This document shows positions 1 through 8,542 of a DNA stretch of 64,000 nucleotides, in pieces. Made by a program: the position numbers and the translations under genes. Numbering within the stretch: position 1 is the first letter of the stretch; each line of letters starts with the position of its first letter. Below the pieces are notes generated by a model that did no database searches, was not told the origin of the DNA, and was given only the letters and a program-made list of their open reading frames with translations. Source of the DNA: Paenibacillus kribbensis (GTDB taxonomy: Bacteria; Bacillota; Bacilli; Paenibacillales; Paenibacillaceae); NCBI RefSeq assembly GCF_002240415.1, contig NZ_CP020028.1, positions 5,714,703-5,778,702 on the forward strand, read 5' to 3'.

Positions 1-95
1 GAATGACTTTGCCACATCAGCTGATGCGATTGGTGCTGGTGGAGCAGATTTATCGGGCGGTGAAGATTAATCGCGGTGAACCGTATCATAAGTAG
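1..95 (+). CDS. rlmH: RlmH, 23S rRNA pseudouridine-1915 N3-methyltransferase, C-terminal end only
   Basis: The window opens inside this gene; only the last 30 complete codons are visible, in the frame starting at base 3 and ending at TAG 93-95. The visible tail reads [20 protein letters not shown] and ends NRGEPYHK, which is the characteristic C-terminus of the SPOUT-class methyltransferase RlmH (OrfX in staphylococci), the enzyme that methylates pseudouridine 1915 in 23S rRNA helix 69. The rest of the protein, about 130 residues, lies upstream of the window. The family match is by recognition of the conserved C-terminus. Its importance here is positional: the last codons of rlmH are the attachment site used by SCC elements in staphylococci, and the same bases recur downstream at 7070-7098. 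Confidence 0.9.
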   Translation, partial: MTLPHQLMRLVLVEQIYRAVKINRGEPYHK

Positions 96-102
96 GGCGA
101 AA
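74..102 (+). repeat. att-like direct repeat, copy 1 (rlmH 3' end)
   Basis: A 29-bp stretch spanning the last six codons, stop codon and first bases after rlmH is repeated without mismatch at 7070-7098. Its core, GAACCGTATCATAAGTAG at 78-95, fits the staphylococcal SCC att core (a GA-rich start, then TATCATAA, then GT and purines). The identity of the two copies is seen directly; the role as an attachment site is inferred from SCC biology and from the enclosed restriction-modification operon. Confidence 0.8.
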
Positions 103-535
103 ATTGCAAAGTGACAGAAATAGAAATTTGATTTGTCAATAATTCTCTTGAGTGCATTACAAGTGAATGTAACGATTTCTTAGAATATTCTATGATATAG
201 TTGATTGGGGAGTTCAAAGTTTAATTTGGTGTATTTTAATGTCGTGTCTGGACTGAGGTTGGTGCGTTCAATCAGAGATTCCGATAGCTGCCTTTTTATT
301 TTTAAGTCAGAATTTTCTGTAAGTAGATCCAAGCATTATATGACAAAATATATAAAACTTTGATTGTAAGATGTATTTTGTGATTCAAATTATTCAAGTT
401 TCATACTATATGTATGTAGCTAAAAGGAACTATCCCTTACTACTATGCAGGAAAACAATATAATTCAAGACTTCCATCGCTGACTATTGGTGTAAATAGG
501 AAAATGATGAAGAAAATCATAGGAGGAGTCACCCA
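96..535. other. Gene-free leader between rlmH and hsdM
   Basis: About 440 AT-rich bases with no convincing reading frame on either strand; the 145-residue minus-strand frame at 443-880 is an antisense shadow of hsdM. The hsd operon promoter must lie here or upstream, but I could not assign a good -35/-10 pair. A strong ribosome binding site (AGGAGGAG, ending about 10 bases before the ATG) marks the start of hsdM. Confidence 0.5.
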
Positions 536-2647
536 ATGGCGACTAAACTTGTAATCGATGCGATGTGGGATGATGCACCCATAGATGTATCCGCAGAAGT
601 GAATTTTATATGGTCTATCGCAAACAAACTGCGCGGACCCTATCAAAGTGATAAATATAAAGATGTCATCATCCCGATGACGATTATTCGCCGTTTTGAG
701 TGCGCTCTTGAACCGACCAAAAATGCGGTTGTTGCCCAGCATAAAGCAAACCCGAACTATCCGGCTAAGGCTATGTACCGTGTATCCGGCTTTCAGTTTT
801 ACAACACGAGCGAATATGACCTTGCAGAACTCATTAACGATTCCGAGAATCTTGCCGCTAACTTCAAAAGCTACATTCAAGGTTTCTCGGCAAACGTGCA
901 GGAGATTATCCTCTCCAACGACAAAGGCTTAGATTTTAAGACTCAAATAGATAAGATGGATAAGAGTAACCGGCTCTTGTCCGTCATAAAAGCGTTCTCT
1001 GAACTCGACTTGAATCCACAGACCATAGACAATGTGAAGATGGGGTATATATTCGAGGAACTAATAAAAAAGTTCTCAGAAAATGCCGAGGCAGGCGACC
1101 ACTACACAGGTAGGGACATTGTTAAGACGATGGTAAACATTCTGCTTGCGGAAGGCTGCGAAGACATCTTCGATGACGGTAAAATCATCACTATATTAGA
1201 CCAAGCCTGTGGAACGGGTGGCATGCTCACGACTGGACTAAACTTCATTAAGCGTTATAATCCGACCGCCGATGTGCGGCTGTTCGGGCAAGAAGTAAAC
1301 CCTGAATCATATGCAATGTGCCTAGCGGAAATGCTTATCAAAGGGCAAAACGCCGAAAATATTCGCTACCGTAACACGATGGAGGAAGATTGCTTCCGAG
1401 ACACTAAAATGCGGTTTGTACTTGAAAATCCTCCGTTCGGAACGCCGTGGGGCGGCAAAGATGCGCCGGAGGGCATGGAAGATGCTGTTAGGAAAGAAAG
1501 CTTAAAAGGCTTTGACGGACGTTGGGGAGCGGGATTGCCCAGCTCCGGTGATGCACAAATGCTGTTCGTACAGTCTGCTGTAAATAAGCTGGATGATAAA
1601 CTTGGACGATGTGCTATTATCCAAAACGGCAGTCCGCTGTTTTCCGGCGGCACGTCATCGGGTGAGAGTCAAATCCGCCGTTGGCTTATTGAGGAAGATT
1701 TAATAGAGGCGATTATCGCTCTGCCGACCGACCTTTTCTACAACACAGGCATTGCCACCTACGTGTGGGTGCTTTCAAAAAATAAACGCAAAGAGCGCCA
1801 AGGCAAGATTCAGCTTATAAACGCCACGGGCATTTACCATAAACTTCGCAAATCCCTCGGCGATAAGAAGAATGAAATCAGTCCCGAAGACCGCTCTGTC
1901 ATCACAAAGCTTTACGCGGATTTTGAGGAAAACGAACTTTGCAAAATATTCAAGAATGAAGAGTTTCTCTATCGTGAATATACGGTAATGCAGCCGTTGC
2001 AGCGCAGCTACGCCATAACCGCAGAGCGGATAACCGCTATGCTTTCCAAGGGTGCACTCTCATCTCTCTATGACGAGGCGAAAGTCGCCGAACTGGAAAG
2101 CGCTGAGGAACTGGGCGGTAAAGACCAAAAGAAACTTGAAGGTTACCAAGAGAAAAAGCCTTTGTATGACAGCATTGTCGCTGCGCTTGAAGCGGCTATA
2201 TCTGACAAAGTGTATCTCTCGCCGAAGGCGTTTGAGCCTGTATTGGCAGACATGTTGTTGCTTCACACCGCCGACAAGAAGCTACTGAACAAAATAGCCG
2301 ACGGGCTTTCCGTGATGGACAAAACCGCAGAGATTCAGCGCGACAAAAAAGGCGAGATTATATACGACAAGGAAACCAAGGATACCGAAATCGTCAAGTA
2401 CGAAGAGGATATCGAAACCTATATGGCGCGAGAGGTCTATCCGCATATTCCGGATGCAAAGGCGTTCTTTGAGGAAGACCTATCCAAGAAGAAGCCCGTA
2501 ATCAAGACCGGCGCGCAGATACCGTTTACCCGCTACTTCTATGAATACCAACAACCGACGCCAAGCGAGGAGCTGGAAGCCAGATTCTTGGAATTGGAGT
2601 CTGCCGTTTCTGCGCGAATTAAGAAGCTGTTTAGCGGGGTGAAATGA
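536..2647 (+). CDS. hsdM: Type I restriction-modification system, DNA methyltransferase subunit HsdM
   Basis: 703-residue N6-adenine methyltransferase subunit of a type I restriction-modification complex. The N-terminal helical HsdM domain (about residues 20-160) is followed by the catalytic N6_Mtase domain. The AdoMet-binding motif I is seen as DQACGTGG at about residues 222-229 and the catalytic motif IV as NPPFG at 298-302. The length is somewhat above the usual 500-600 residues because of a charged C-terminal region that ends in a predicted helical tail. The start is set by AGGAGG about 10 bases upstream. The stop overlaps the hsdS start by four bases, so M and S are translationally coupled. 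In the complex, two HsdM bind one HsdS to methylate the host sequence and protect it from HsdR. Codon use resembles hsdS and hsdR and differs from the core Paenibacillus genes nearby, consistent with acquisition as one unit. Confidence 0.96.
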   Translation: MATKLVIDAMWDDAPIDVSAEVNFIWSIANKLRGPYQSDKYKDVIIPMTIIRRFECALEPTKNAVVAQHKANPNYPAKAMYRVSGFQFYNTSEYDLAELINDSENLAANFKSYIQGFSANVQEIILSNDKGLDFKTQIDKMDKSNRLLSVIKAFSELDLNPQTIDNVKMGYIFEELIKKFSENAEAGDHYTGRDIVKTMVNILLAEGCEDIFDDGKIITILDQACGTGGMLTTGLNFIKRYNPTADVRLFGQEVNPESYAMCLAEMLIKGQNAENIRYRNTMEEDCFRDTKMRFVLENPPFGTPWGGKDAPEGMEDAVRKESLKGFDGRWGAGLPSSGDAQMLFVQSAVNKLDDKLGRCAIIQNGSPLFSGGTSSGESQIRRWLIEEDLIEAIIALPTDLFYNTGIATYVWVLSKNKRKERQGKIQLINATGIYHKLRKSLGDKKNEISPEDRSVITKLYADFEENELCKIFKNEEFLYREYTVMQPLQRSYAITAERITAMLSKGALSSLYDEAKVAELESAEELGGKDQKKLEGYQEKKPLYDSIVAALEAAISDKVYLSPKAFEPVLADMLLLHTADKKLLNKIADGLSVMDKTAEIQRDKKGEIIYDKETKDTEIVKYEEDIETYMAREVYPHIPDAKAFFEEDLSKKKPVIKTGAQIPFTRYFYEYQQPTPSEELEARFLELESAVSARIKKLFSGVK

Positions 2648-3906
2648 TGAGAGAGATGAAAGACAGCGGGATTGAATGGTTGGGTTCGATCCCCAAAGAT
2701 TGGCACTTAGAGAGATTGCAATGGCATTTGAATGAAGTGAATATTTCCAATAACCCCATAAAGACTGAACAGATTCTTTCTCTTACAAATAAACTCGGTG
2801 TAATACCTTATGAAGAGAAAGGCAATCAGGGCAATAAGTCAAAGGAAAACTATTCAGAGTATAAATTGGCTTACCCCAACACAATAGTTGCAAATAGCAT
2901 GAATGTAATTATTGGTTCGGTTGGAATTTCTAATTATTTTGGCTGTGTTAGCCCTGTTTATTACGTTTTTAAACCTCTAGCAAAAGAAAGCATTGAGTTT
3001 ATTAACTATGTTTTTCAAACCGTGGGGTTTCAGAAAGAATTAAGAAAATATGCAAATGGAATTCTTGAAATTCGCCTACGTGTTTCGGCAGATGGGATAC
3101 TTAAAAGACCTATACCATATCCGTCGTTAGAAGAACAAGAACGCATCTCGAATTATCTTGCGGAAAAATGTTCGGAAATTGATTCAGTAACCTTTGAAAT
3201 TCAATCTCAAATTGATTTGCTTGAACAGTATAAGCAATCATTAATTACCGAATCCATATCTAAGGGAATCGATGGACACCCTATGACAGTTTCGCATGAG
3301 GTTCCTTGGATTTCTGGTATACCTCGTGGTTGGCGAATGAGCAAAATAAAATACGAAATTATACCACTAAATAGAAATGTCGAAAATGATGACGAAGTCA
3401 TTACGTGCTTTAGAGATGGACAAGTCACACTAAGAAAAAACAGACGAGAAGACGGTTTTACGGTATCGTATACTGAAAATGGATATCAAGGTGTTAATGA
3501 GGGGGACTTGGTCATTCATGGAATGGATACTTTTGCCGGGGCTATTGGATGCTCCGACAGTCGAGGAAAATGTTCCCCTGTTGTCCATGTCTGTAAAACA
3601 AGTGGAAACAATAGATATTTTATGTACTGTTTGCGAAGCATGGCAAAAAATGATGTACTTTGGTTCTATGCTAACGGGGTTCGGGTAAGGTCAAGTGATT
3701 TTCGCAATTTCAGCAGTCTGGGGAGATTTACCATTTTAGTACCACCCCAAAAGGAACAGGATGCTATTGTGGAGTTTTTAGATAATAAATGTGAAGACAT
3801 AGATGCTGTTGTTGCATTCAAAAAATCTCAAATAAGCATTCTTGACGAGTGCAAGAAGTCCCTCATATACGAATATGTTACAGGCAAAAAGGAGGTCACA
3901 GTATGA
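2644..3906 (+). CDS. hsdS: Type I restriction-modification system, specificity subunit HsdS
   Basis: 420-residue DNA specificity subunit. It has the classical two-half build: target recognition domain 1 (about residues 10-165, opening with the family signature IEWLGSIPKDW), a first conserved helical spacer (about 166-215, EEQERISNYL onward), target recognition domain 2 (about 222-370, opening WISGIPRGW), and a second spacer (about 371-415, PPQKEQDAIV onward). The two helical spacers set the gap between the two half-sites of the bipartite target. The start ATG lies inside the hsdM stop region (ATGATGA); a second ATG directly follows and cannot be excluded. The end overlaps hsdR by four bases. 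The target sequence cannot be read from the protein; base composition in the recognition domains is more AT-rich than in hsdM and hsdR, as is usual for this exchangeable subunit. Confidence 0.95.
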   Translation: MMREMKDSGIEWLGSIPKDWHLERLQWHLNEVNISNNPIKTEQILSLTNKLGVIPYEEKGNQGNKSKENYSEYKLAYPNTIVANSMNVIIGSVGISNYFGCVSPVYYVFKPLAKESIEFINYVFQTVGFQKELRKYANGILEIRLRVSADGILKRPIPYPSLEEQERISNYLAEKCSEIDSVTFEIQSQIDLLEQYKQSLITESISKGIDGHPMTVSHEVPWISGIPRGWRMSKIKYEIIPLNRNVENDDEVITCFRDGQVTLRKNRREDGFTVSYTENGYQGVNEGDLVIHGMDTFAGAIGCSDSRGKCSPVVHVCKTSGNNRYFMYCLRSMAKNDVLWFYANGVRVRSSDFRNFSSLGRFTILVPPQKEQDAIVEFLDNKCEDIDAVVAFKKSQISILDECKKSLIYEYVTGKKEVTV

Positions 3907-6900
3907 ATATGATACTGAGCGAAAAAGAATACCAAGCATTTATAATGGAGCGGTTGCATAAAGACAACGGCTATCTTGAGCCGCGCAAAGCCACTAATTT
4001 TGACCGCCTCTTTGGCCTTGATCGTGAACTGCTTTTTCAGTTTCTTAACGATACGCAAAAGGAAATGATGGATGCTATTGCCAATATTTACAAAGATAAC
4101 TTAGAAGAAACCATCATCAACTTCATAAACACCGAAACCACAAAGAGCGGCGGCAGCTTACTTAATGTCTTAAAGAACGGCATTGAAATCTCAAATATGC
4201 CGTTGAAACTGATGTACAACAAACCCGCCACTGACTTTAATAAAGAGTTACTGGCTAACTATGAGAAAAATATCTTCTCTGTTATGGAAGAAGTCTGGGC
4301 AAGCGACTCCGAGCGCATCGACCTTGTTATCTTCCTAAATGGTCTCGCTATTATGAGTTTTGAACTCAAATGCAATATGGCAGGGCAATCCTATGGAGAT
4401 GCAATCTATCAGTATCGTGCCGAACGTAACCCCAAGACGAGACTGTTCCGCTTTAAGGCGGGGGTTCTCGTCAATTTTGCTATGGACTTGGAAGAAGTCT
4501 ATATGACCACAAAGCTGTCCGGCAGCGATACGTTCTTTTTGCCGTTTAATACTGGTAACGGTACAGGCGTGAATGCCGGCAAGGGTAACCCGCCACGCAG
4601 AGACGAAAACAGCGACTATAGCGTGTCGTATATGTGGAATGATATTCTAAAAAAGGATACCATCATCAACCTTATCACGAAGTTTATCTTTATCGAGACG
4701 AAAGAAAAGGAAGATGAACTCACTGGTAAGAAGAAGAAGAGCGAGAATGTTATCTTCCCTCGCTACCATCAGCTTGATGTTATCCGCAAGATTCTCGGTG
4801 ATGTTTACGAAAACTTAACCTCTCAGAATTATCTGATTCAGCATAGTGCAGGTTCCGGCAAAACCAATTCTATCGCTTGGCTTGCTCATAGGCTGACCTC
4901 ACTCCACGATGCAGATAACAGAATCATCTTTGATAACATCATTATTGTCACCGACCGTGTTATTGTTGACCGTCAATTACAAGCGGCGGTTATGGGGCTT
5001 GAGCATAAAAGCGGACTTATTAAGGTTATGGACGATAAGTGCAACTCCGCCGACCTTGCTAAAGCCCTTGCAAGCAATACCAAAATTATAGCTACGACAA
5101 TTCAAAAGTTCCCTTACATAGTGGATTCTGTTAAGGGACTGAAAGATAAGCATTTCGCCGTGATTATTGACGAAGCGCATTCCTCAACAGCCGGCAAAGA
5201 TATGGCGGCGGTTACAAAATCGCTCGGTGCGGGTGAGCAAGAATACGATGACATTCAGGACGAGATTGTTGACGAAATCGCTCGCAACGGCAAACAGGAA
5301 AATGTGTCTATATTTGCCTTTACCGCTACTCCTAAGCCGACTACTCTACAACTGTTCGGTAAGCTGAACTACAAAGGACAGCGTGAGGCATTCCATATTT
5401 ATTCGATGAAACAGGCAATCGAAGAAGGCTTTATTCTCGATGTACTTCAAAACTATACGACGTACAACACGTTCTACCAGATTAACAAAGAAGTCGAGGA
5501 TGACCCTCGTTGCAAAACAAACGATGCTAAAAGGCAAATCGCCCGCTTTGTCGAGCTACACGAAACGAACATCGGGCAACGCATTGAGGTTATAGTCGAG
5601 CATTTTCGCACAAGCGTAATGTCAGAACTCGGCGGTATGGCAAAGTCTATGGTGGTAACCGCCTCCCGTGAAGCAGCTGTAAAATATCGCAAGGCTCTGG
5701 AAGATTACATCACCAAGAAAGGCTATACCGACATTCACGCTCTAGTGGCTTTTTCCGGCAAGGTTAAAGTTAAAATCAAAGATGAAAACGGCAATAAAGA
5801 AGAAAAAGAGTATTCCGAAGCGGGTATGAATGGGTTTTCGGAAGATAAACTTGCAAAGCAGTTTGATAAAGATGATTACAATGTACTGCTTGTGGCGAAT
5901 AAGTACCAGACGGGTTTTGACCAACCCAAACTCTGCGCTATGTATGTTCTGAAAACACTGAAAGGTGTGACTGCGGTTCAAACACTCTCAAGGCTTAACC
6001 GTATCTGTCCGCCGTTTGAAAAGAAATCTTTTATACTGGACTTTTCCAACAGCTACGAGGATATAAAGGCGGCGTTTGCTCCGTACTTTACGACCACGTT
6101 GCTTTCCAATTCTGTAACTCCTACGGCCATCTATGATTTGGAAGCACAGATTGATGCTTATTATGTACTTGACCCCTCCGACATCGATGCCGCCAATGAT
6201 CTGCTTTACAAAAGCATCATTGATGCCAGGGATAAGAAAAAGCTGACTTTCTATTTCTCGAAAGCAAAGAAACAAATTGAAAACTACGATCTTATGGAGC
6301 AAACTCAGATAGTTTCACTTATGCGGAATTTCAATCGGTTTTATGAATTCTTAATTCAAGTGTCCTCTTTCGAAGATGTGGACTTACATAAGAAGTATAA
6401 CTTCATCACTTACTTGCTGTCGTATATCAATATTAAACACCCCGGCGGCGGTTTTGACCTTGACGGTAAGATTAAAGCGACTAACTTCGTACAGAAAAAA
6501 GCGGAGGAACACCAGACCCCTAACCTCGTGGCGCAGCCTATAGTAAAACTGCCTGTGGCAGATAAGTTCGGCTTGACCGAAGTCAAGGAGGAGCGGCTTT
6601 CGCAGATTATCGCCGAAATTAACTCACGCACAGGCAAAAACTACGATAACGATGTAGCCGTGAAAGCAATGTTACAGATTAGGGATATTTTGCTGAAATC
6701 CTCTAAACTGAAAACAACCGCAAAAAACAACACGATTAAAGACTTCGAGTTTTCTTATTTAGACAGCATTGACGATGCGCTTATTGAGGGGCTTGAGCAA
6801 AACAAGGACTTCTTCTCGTTGTTGCTGGATAACGATGAAATCAAGAAACAAATGCTTGGTATATTCACTGATGAAATATATATGAGTCTGCGTGAAGTAG

Positions 6901-6908
6901 GGGAGTAA
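3903..6908 (+). CDS. hsdR: Type I restriction-modification system, endonuclease/translocase subunit HsdR
   Basis: 1001-residue restriction subunit that reels DNA with ATP and cuts it away from the unmethylated target. The N-terminal PD-(D/E)xK nuclease is seen as D140 with E154-x-K156. The SF2 motor follows, with Walker A GSGKT at 317-321, Walker B DEAH at 423-426, motif III in AFTATPKP and motif VI in QTLSRLNR. The C-terminal helical domain binds the methylase core. The ATG at 3903 is chosen over an upstream in-frame ATG at 3849 because AAGGAGG sits about 8 bases before it and it overlaps hsdS by four bases. Length and motif order are normal for the family, so the operon looks functional. 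A terminator follows at 6998. Confidence 0.95.
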   Translation: MNMILSEKEYQAFIMERLHKDNGYLEPRKATNFDRLFGLDRELLFQFLNDTQKEMMDAIANIYKDNLEETIINFINTETTKSGGSLLNVLKNGIEISNMPLKLMYNKPATDFNKELLANYEKNIFSVMEEVWASDSERIDLVIFLNGLAIMSFELKCNMAGQSYGDAIYQYRAERNPKTRLFRFKAGVLVNFAMDLEEVYMTTKLSGSDTFFLPFNTGNGTGVNAGKGNPPRRDENSDYSVSYMWNDILKKDTIINLITKFIFIETKEKEDELTGKKKKSENVIFPRYHQLDVIRKILGDVYENLTSQNYLIQHSAGSGKTNSIAWLAHRLTSLHDADNRIIFDNIIIVTDRVIVDRQLQAAVMGLEHKSGLIKVMDDKCNSADLAKALASNTKIIATTIQKFPYIVDSVKGLKDKHFAVIIDEAHSSTAGKDMAAVTKSLGAGEQEYDDIQDEIVDEIARNGKQENVSIFAFTATPKPTTLQLFGKLNYKGQREAFHIYSMKQAIEEGFILDVLQNYTTYNTFYQINKEVEDDPRCKTNDAKRQIARFVELHETNIGQRIEVIVEHFRTSVMSELGGMAKSMVVTASREAAVKYRKALEDYITKKGYTDIHALVAFSGKVKVKIKDENGNKEEKEYSEAGMNGFSEDKLAKQFDKDDYNVLLVANKYQTGFDQPKLCAMYVLKTLKGVTAVQTLSRLNRICPPFEKKSFILDFSNSYEDIKAAFAPYFTTTLLSNSVTPTAIYDLEAQIDAYYVLDPSDIDAANDLLYKSIIDARDKKKLTFYFSKAKKQIENYDLMEQTQIVSLMRNFNRFYEFLIQVSSFEDVDLHKKYNFITYLLSYINIKHPGGGFDLDGKIKATNFVQKKAEEHQTPNLVAQPIVKLPVADKFGLTEVKEERLSQIIAEINSRTGKNYDNDVAVKAMLQIRDILLKSSKLKTTAKNNTIKDFEFSYLDSIDDALIEGLEQNKDFFSLLLDNDEIKKQMLGIFTDEIYMSLREVGE

Positions 6909-7061
6909 ATCTTTATAGACGCAGTATTACTTGCAATAGGCATAGTTATAGTCGTTCTGTTAGTGGGCGTGATTATTCGCCAAATCATCGGACGAAGAAG
7001 CAGGTCACTTAGCTACTGTGACCTGCTTTTTTTTGAAATTACCAGAAAAATTCGCCGATAG
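6909..7061 (+). other. In-frame hydrophobic reading frame directly after the hsdR stop codon
   Basis: The codons that follow the hsdR TAA stay open, in the same frame, for 50 codons. They encode a clear single membrane-spanning segment (about residues 4-25, rich in Ile, Val and Leu), then a basic stretch GRRSR. There is no ATG, GTG or TTG before the hydrophobic part. It could be reached by stop-codon readthrough, by a rare ATC or ATA start served by the AGGGGAG at the end of hsdR, or it may be the remnant of a small membrane-protein gene. The last part runs through the terminator hairpin, which argues against a well-adapted gene. Confidence 0.3.
6998..7034 (+). terminator. Rho-independent terminator of the hsd operon
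   Basis: An 11-bp perfect stem (AAGCAGGTCAC paired with GTGACCTGCTT, 9-base loop) runs into a T-rich tract. It lies about 90 bases after hsdR and 17 bases before the downstream att-like site. Confidence 0.88.
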
Positions 7062-7098
7062 ACCCGATACGGTGAACCGTATCATAAGTAGGGCGAAA
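7051..7098 (+). repeat. att-like direct repeat, copy 2 (right end of the hsd cassette)
   Basis: Positions 7070-7098 are identical to 74-102 at the rlmH 3' end. Unlike copy 1, this copy sits in non-coding DNA and is embedded in a nested palindrome: outer arms TTCGCC (7051-7056) and GGCGAA (7092-7097), inner arms GATACGG (7066-7072) and CCGTATC (7077-7083). Integration at the 3' end of a gene typically yields such a pair, one copy restoring the gene and one left at the far end of the insert. Confidence 0.75.
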
Positions 7099-7410
7099 TT
7101 TTTATAGCGTATGCTTATAGAAATATAAAGTTCCTGAATAACGTTAGGTTTAGAGGAAATATGATTTGTAGTATTGAAAGGTGATGCTAAAGGGTGGAAA
7201 GCTGAGTACACGAAAATGGTTAATGACTTTCTATTCAATCCTGATAATTTGCTTTGCTTAGGGAAGTTTTAGGAGACATACTTACTTCAGAGGCAAAATT
7301 GGCCGTCACAGTGATTTGCTGAAGCTAACTCTACAATCTGTTATTGTCTTAATGGATTTGTATCTAAATGTAGCATTCATGTTGAATAAGTTTATAAAGG
7401 GGCATGCGCT
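7099..7410. other. Gene-free stretch after the hsd cassette
   Basis: About 310 AT-rich bases with no convincing gene. A short frame at about 7173-7272 (encoding DAKGWKAEYTKMVNDF and ending at TAG) has protein-like composition but no usable start, so it may be the tail of a deleted gene. Confidence 0.35.
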
Positions 7411-8037
7411 ATGTCTTTAAATAATCAAGAGCTTCACAAGGAATCGATTAAGTACCTCACAACTGCGCCGATTCGCGAAAATGATCCTAGGTTTATGAGC
7501 GCATTAGATGATGTAGTCTATGAGTTTTTAACAAAAGAAGAGGCAGACTTAATAGAAATCTTGTATTTTAAATCTAAGAATGCCGCATGGCGAAATAAAA
7601 TTCTGAGAGGTCTCATCCAATGCAAGGAATTAGAGTTGAAAGATTTTTTTCAGAAAGCTTATAAAAAAGAACGATACTTAGATATGAAACTACTCACGAT
7701 CCATGGACTGGCCCAATATGCTACCGAACAAGAGATCGACAAGGTCATCAATCATTTCTTAAAGCTCTTAATAAAAAGAGCAGAGACAACTCCTTATAAC
7801 TACTATGAATATGAGTTTCTAAGGTCTGCTTTCGGGTTTCCTCTTCTAATTAAAAAATACGGGTATTCCTGTTTTGAAAAGGTATATCAACAAGTCGAGA
7901 AACAATATCAGGATATGCCAGAAGCATTTAAGGGGCACTTGACCTTTGATGAAGATGGGAAGCAAGTTTCGTTGAGAACTCCGATGAAAATAAAGCAAAT
8001 GATAGATCGTTTTTATGAATCACGAAATCTTCGATAA
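7411..8037 (+). CDS. Unknown helical-repeat protein (HEAT-like)
   Basis: 208-residue soluble protein, not recognised as a named family. It is rich in paired amphipathic helices with the Leu/Ala spacing of HEAT-type repeats (about residues 45-170, for example LTIHGLAQYATEQEIDKV), and has no signal peptide or membrane segment. The ATG follows GGGGCATGCGCT, a modest ribosome binding site. The next gene starts 70 bases downstream on the same strand, so the two may be one transcript. HEAT-like proteins of this size beside a small acidic unknown protein occur as immunity proteins in polymorphic toxin loci, but no toxin is seen here, so that is only speculation. Confidence 0.6.
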   Translation: MSLNNQELHKESIKYLTTAPIRENDPRFMSALDDVVYEFLTKEEADLIEILYFKSKNAAWRNKILRGLIQCKELELKDFFQKAYKKERYLDMKLLTIHGLAQYATEQEIDKVINHFLKLLIKRAETTPYNYYEYEFLRSAFGFPLLIKKYGYSCFEKVYQQVEKQYQDMPEAFKGHLTFDEDGKQVSLRTPMKIKQMIDRFYESRNLR

Positions 8038-8107
8038 GCTGAGTCCAAGAAGTTGAAAAGCAGCGACGACTATAACAATGATGAGGTTTGTTGAAAGGAG
8101 AATAGAG

Positions 8108-8437
8108 ATGACCGTAAAGTTTACTTTGAATTATACGGATGGAGATTTCATTGAAACCATAGAAGTTCCAATTTATAAAGTGTATCGCGAGGGTAACTCT
8201 TTTCAACTGTATCATTTAAATCGCAACCCTGCTCGTATTGAACACAAGGAATTGTTGGTTATCGATGAATCGGGGATTGCCCCAGAGTGTATGTTTAAAA
8301 GTGTCACAGAATTTTGTGAAAAAATTATCCCCTATTTATTGAATAGGAAAAATGAGTCATTGTTTTTATTCGGGGAGTATTATGATGCAGAGAAAGATAA
8401 GATGATGGACATTGATGATATCAGATTCCCTGTTTAA
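8108..8437 (+). CDS. Unknown small acidic protein
   Basis: 109-residue cytoplasmic protein of unknown function. The ATG at 8108 is chosen over an in-frame ATG at 8078 because GAAAGGAG lies eight bases before it. The sequence begins with a predicted beta-rich half (MTVKFTLNYTDGDFIETIEV) and ends in an acidic region. No catalytic motif, signal or membrane segment is visible. It lies in the same direction as the HEAT-like gene and just ahead of a broken phosphotransferase gene, in a stretch of accessory DNA between two att-like sites. Confidence 0.55.
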   Translation: MTVKFTLNYTDGDFIETIEVPIYKVYREGNSFQLYHLNRNPARIEHKELLVIDESGIAPECMFKSVTEFCEKIIPYLLNRKNESLFLFGEYYDAEKDKMMDIDDIRFPV

Positions 8438-8542
8438 TAGGCGGGGCAGCCACCTTACAAGAAGAAGAGAAAAAGTAGTCGGATTTGAGTCGATTTTCAG
8501 AGAAACAAACCGGAAGAATCGCTCCAAAACAGGAGGTTACAT

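Noticed and set aside
3849..3902. Upstream extension of hsdR to ATG 3849
   Set aside because: The ribosome binding site AAGGAGG and the four-base overlap with hsdS fix the start at 3903.
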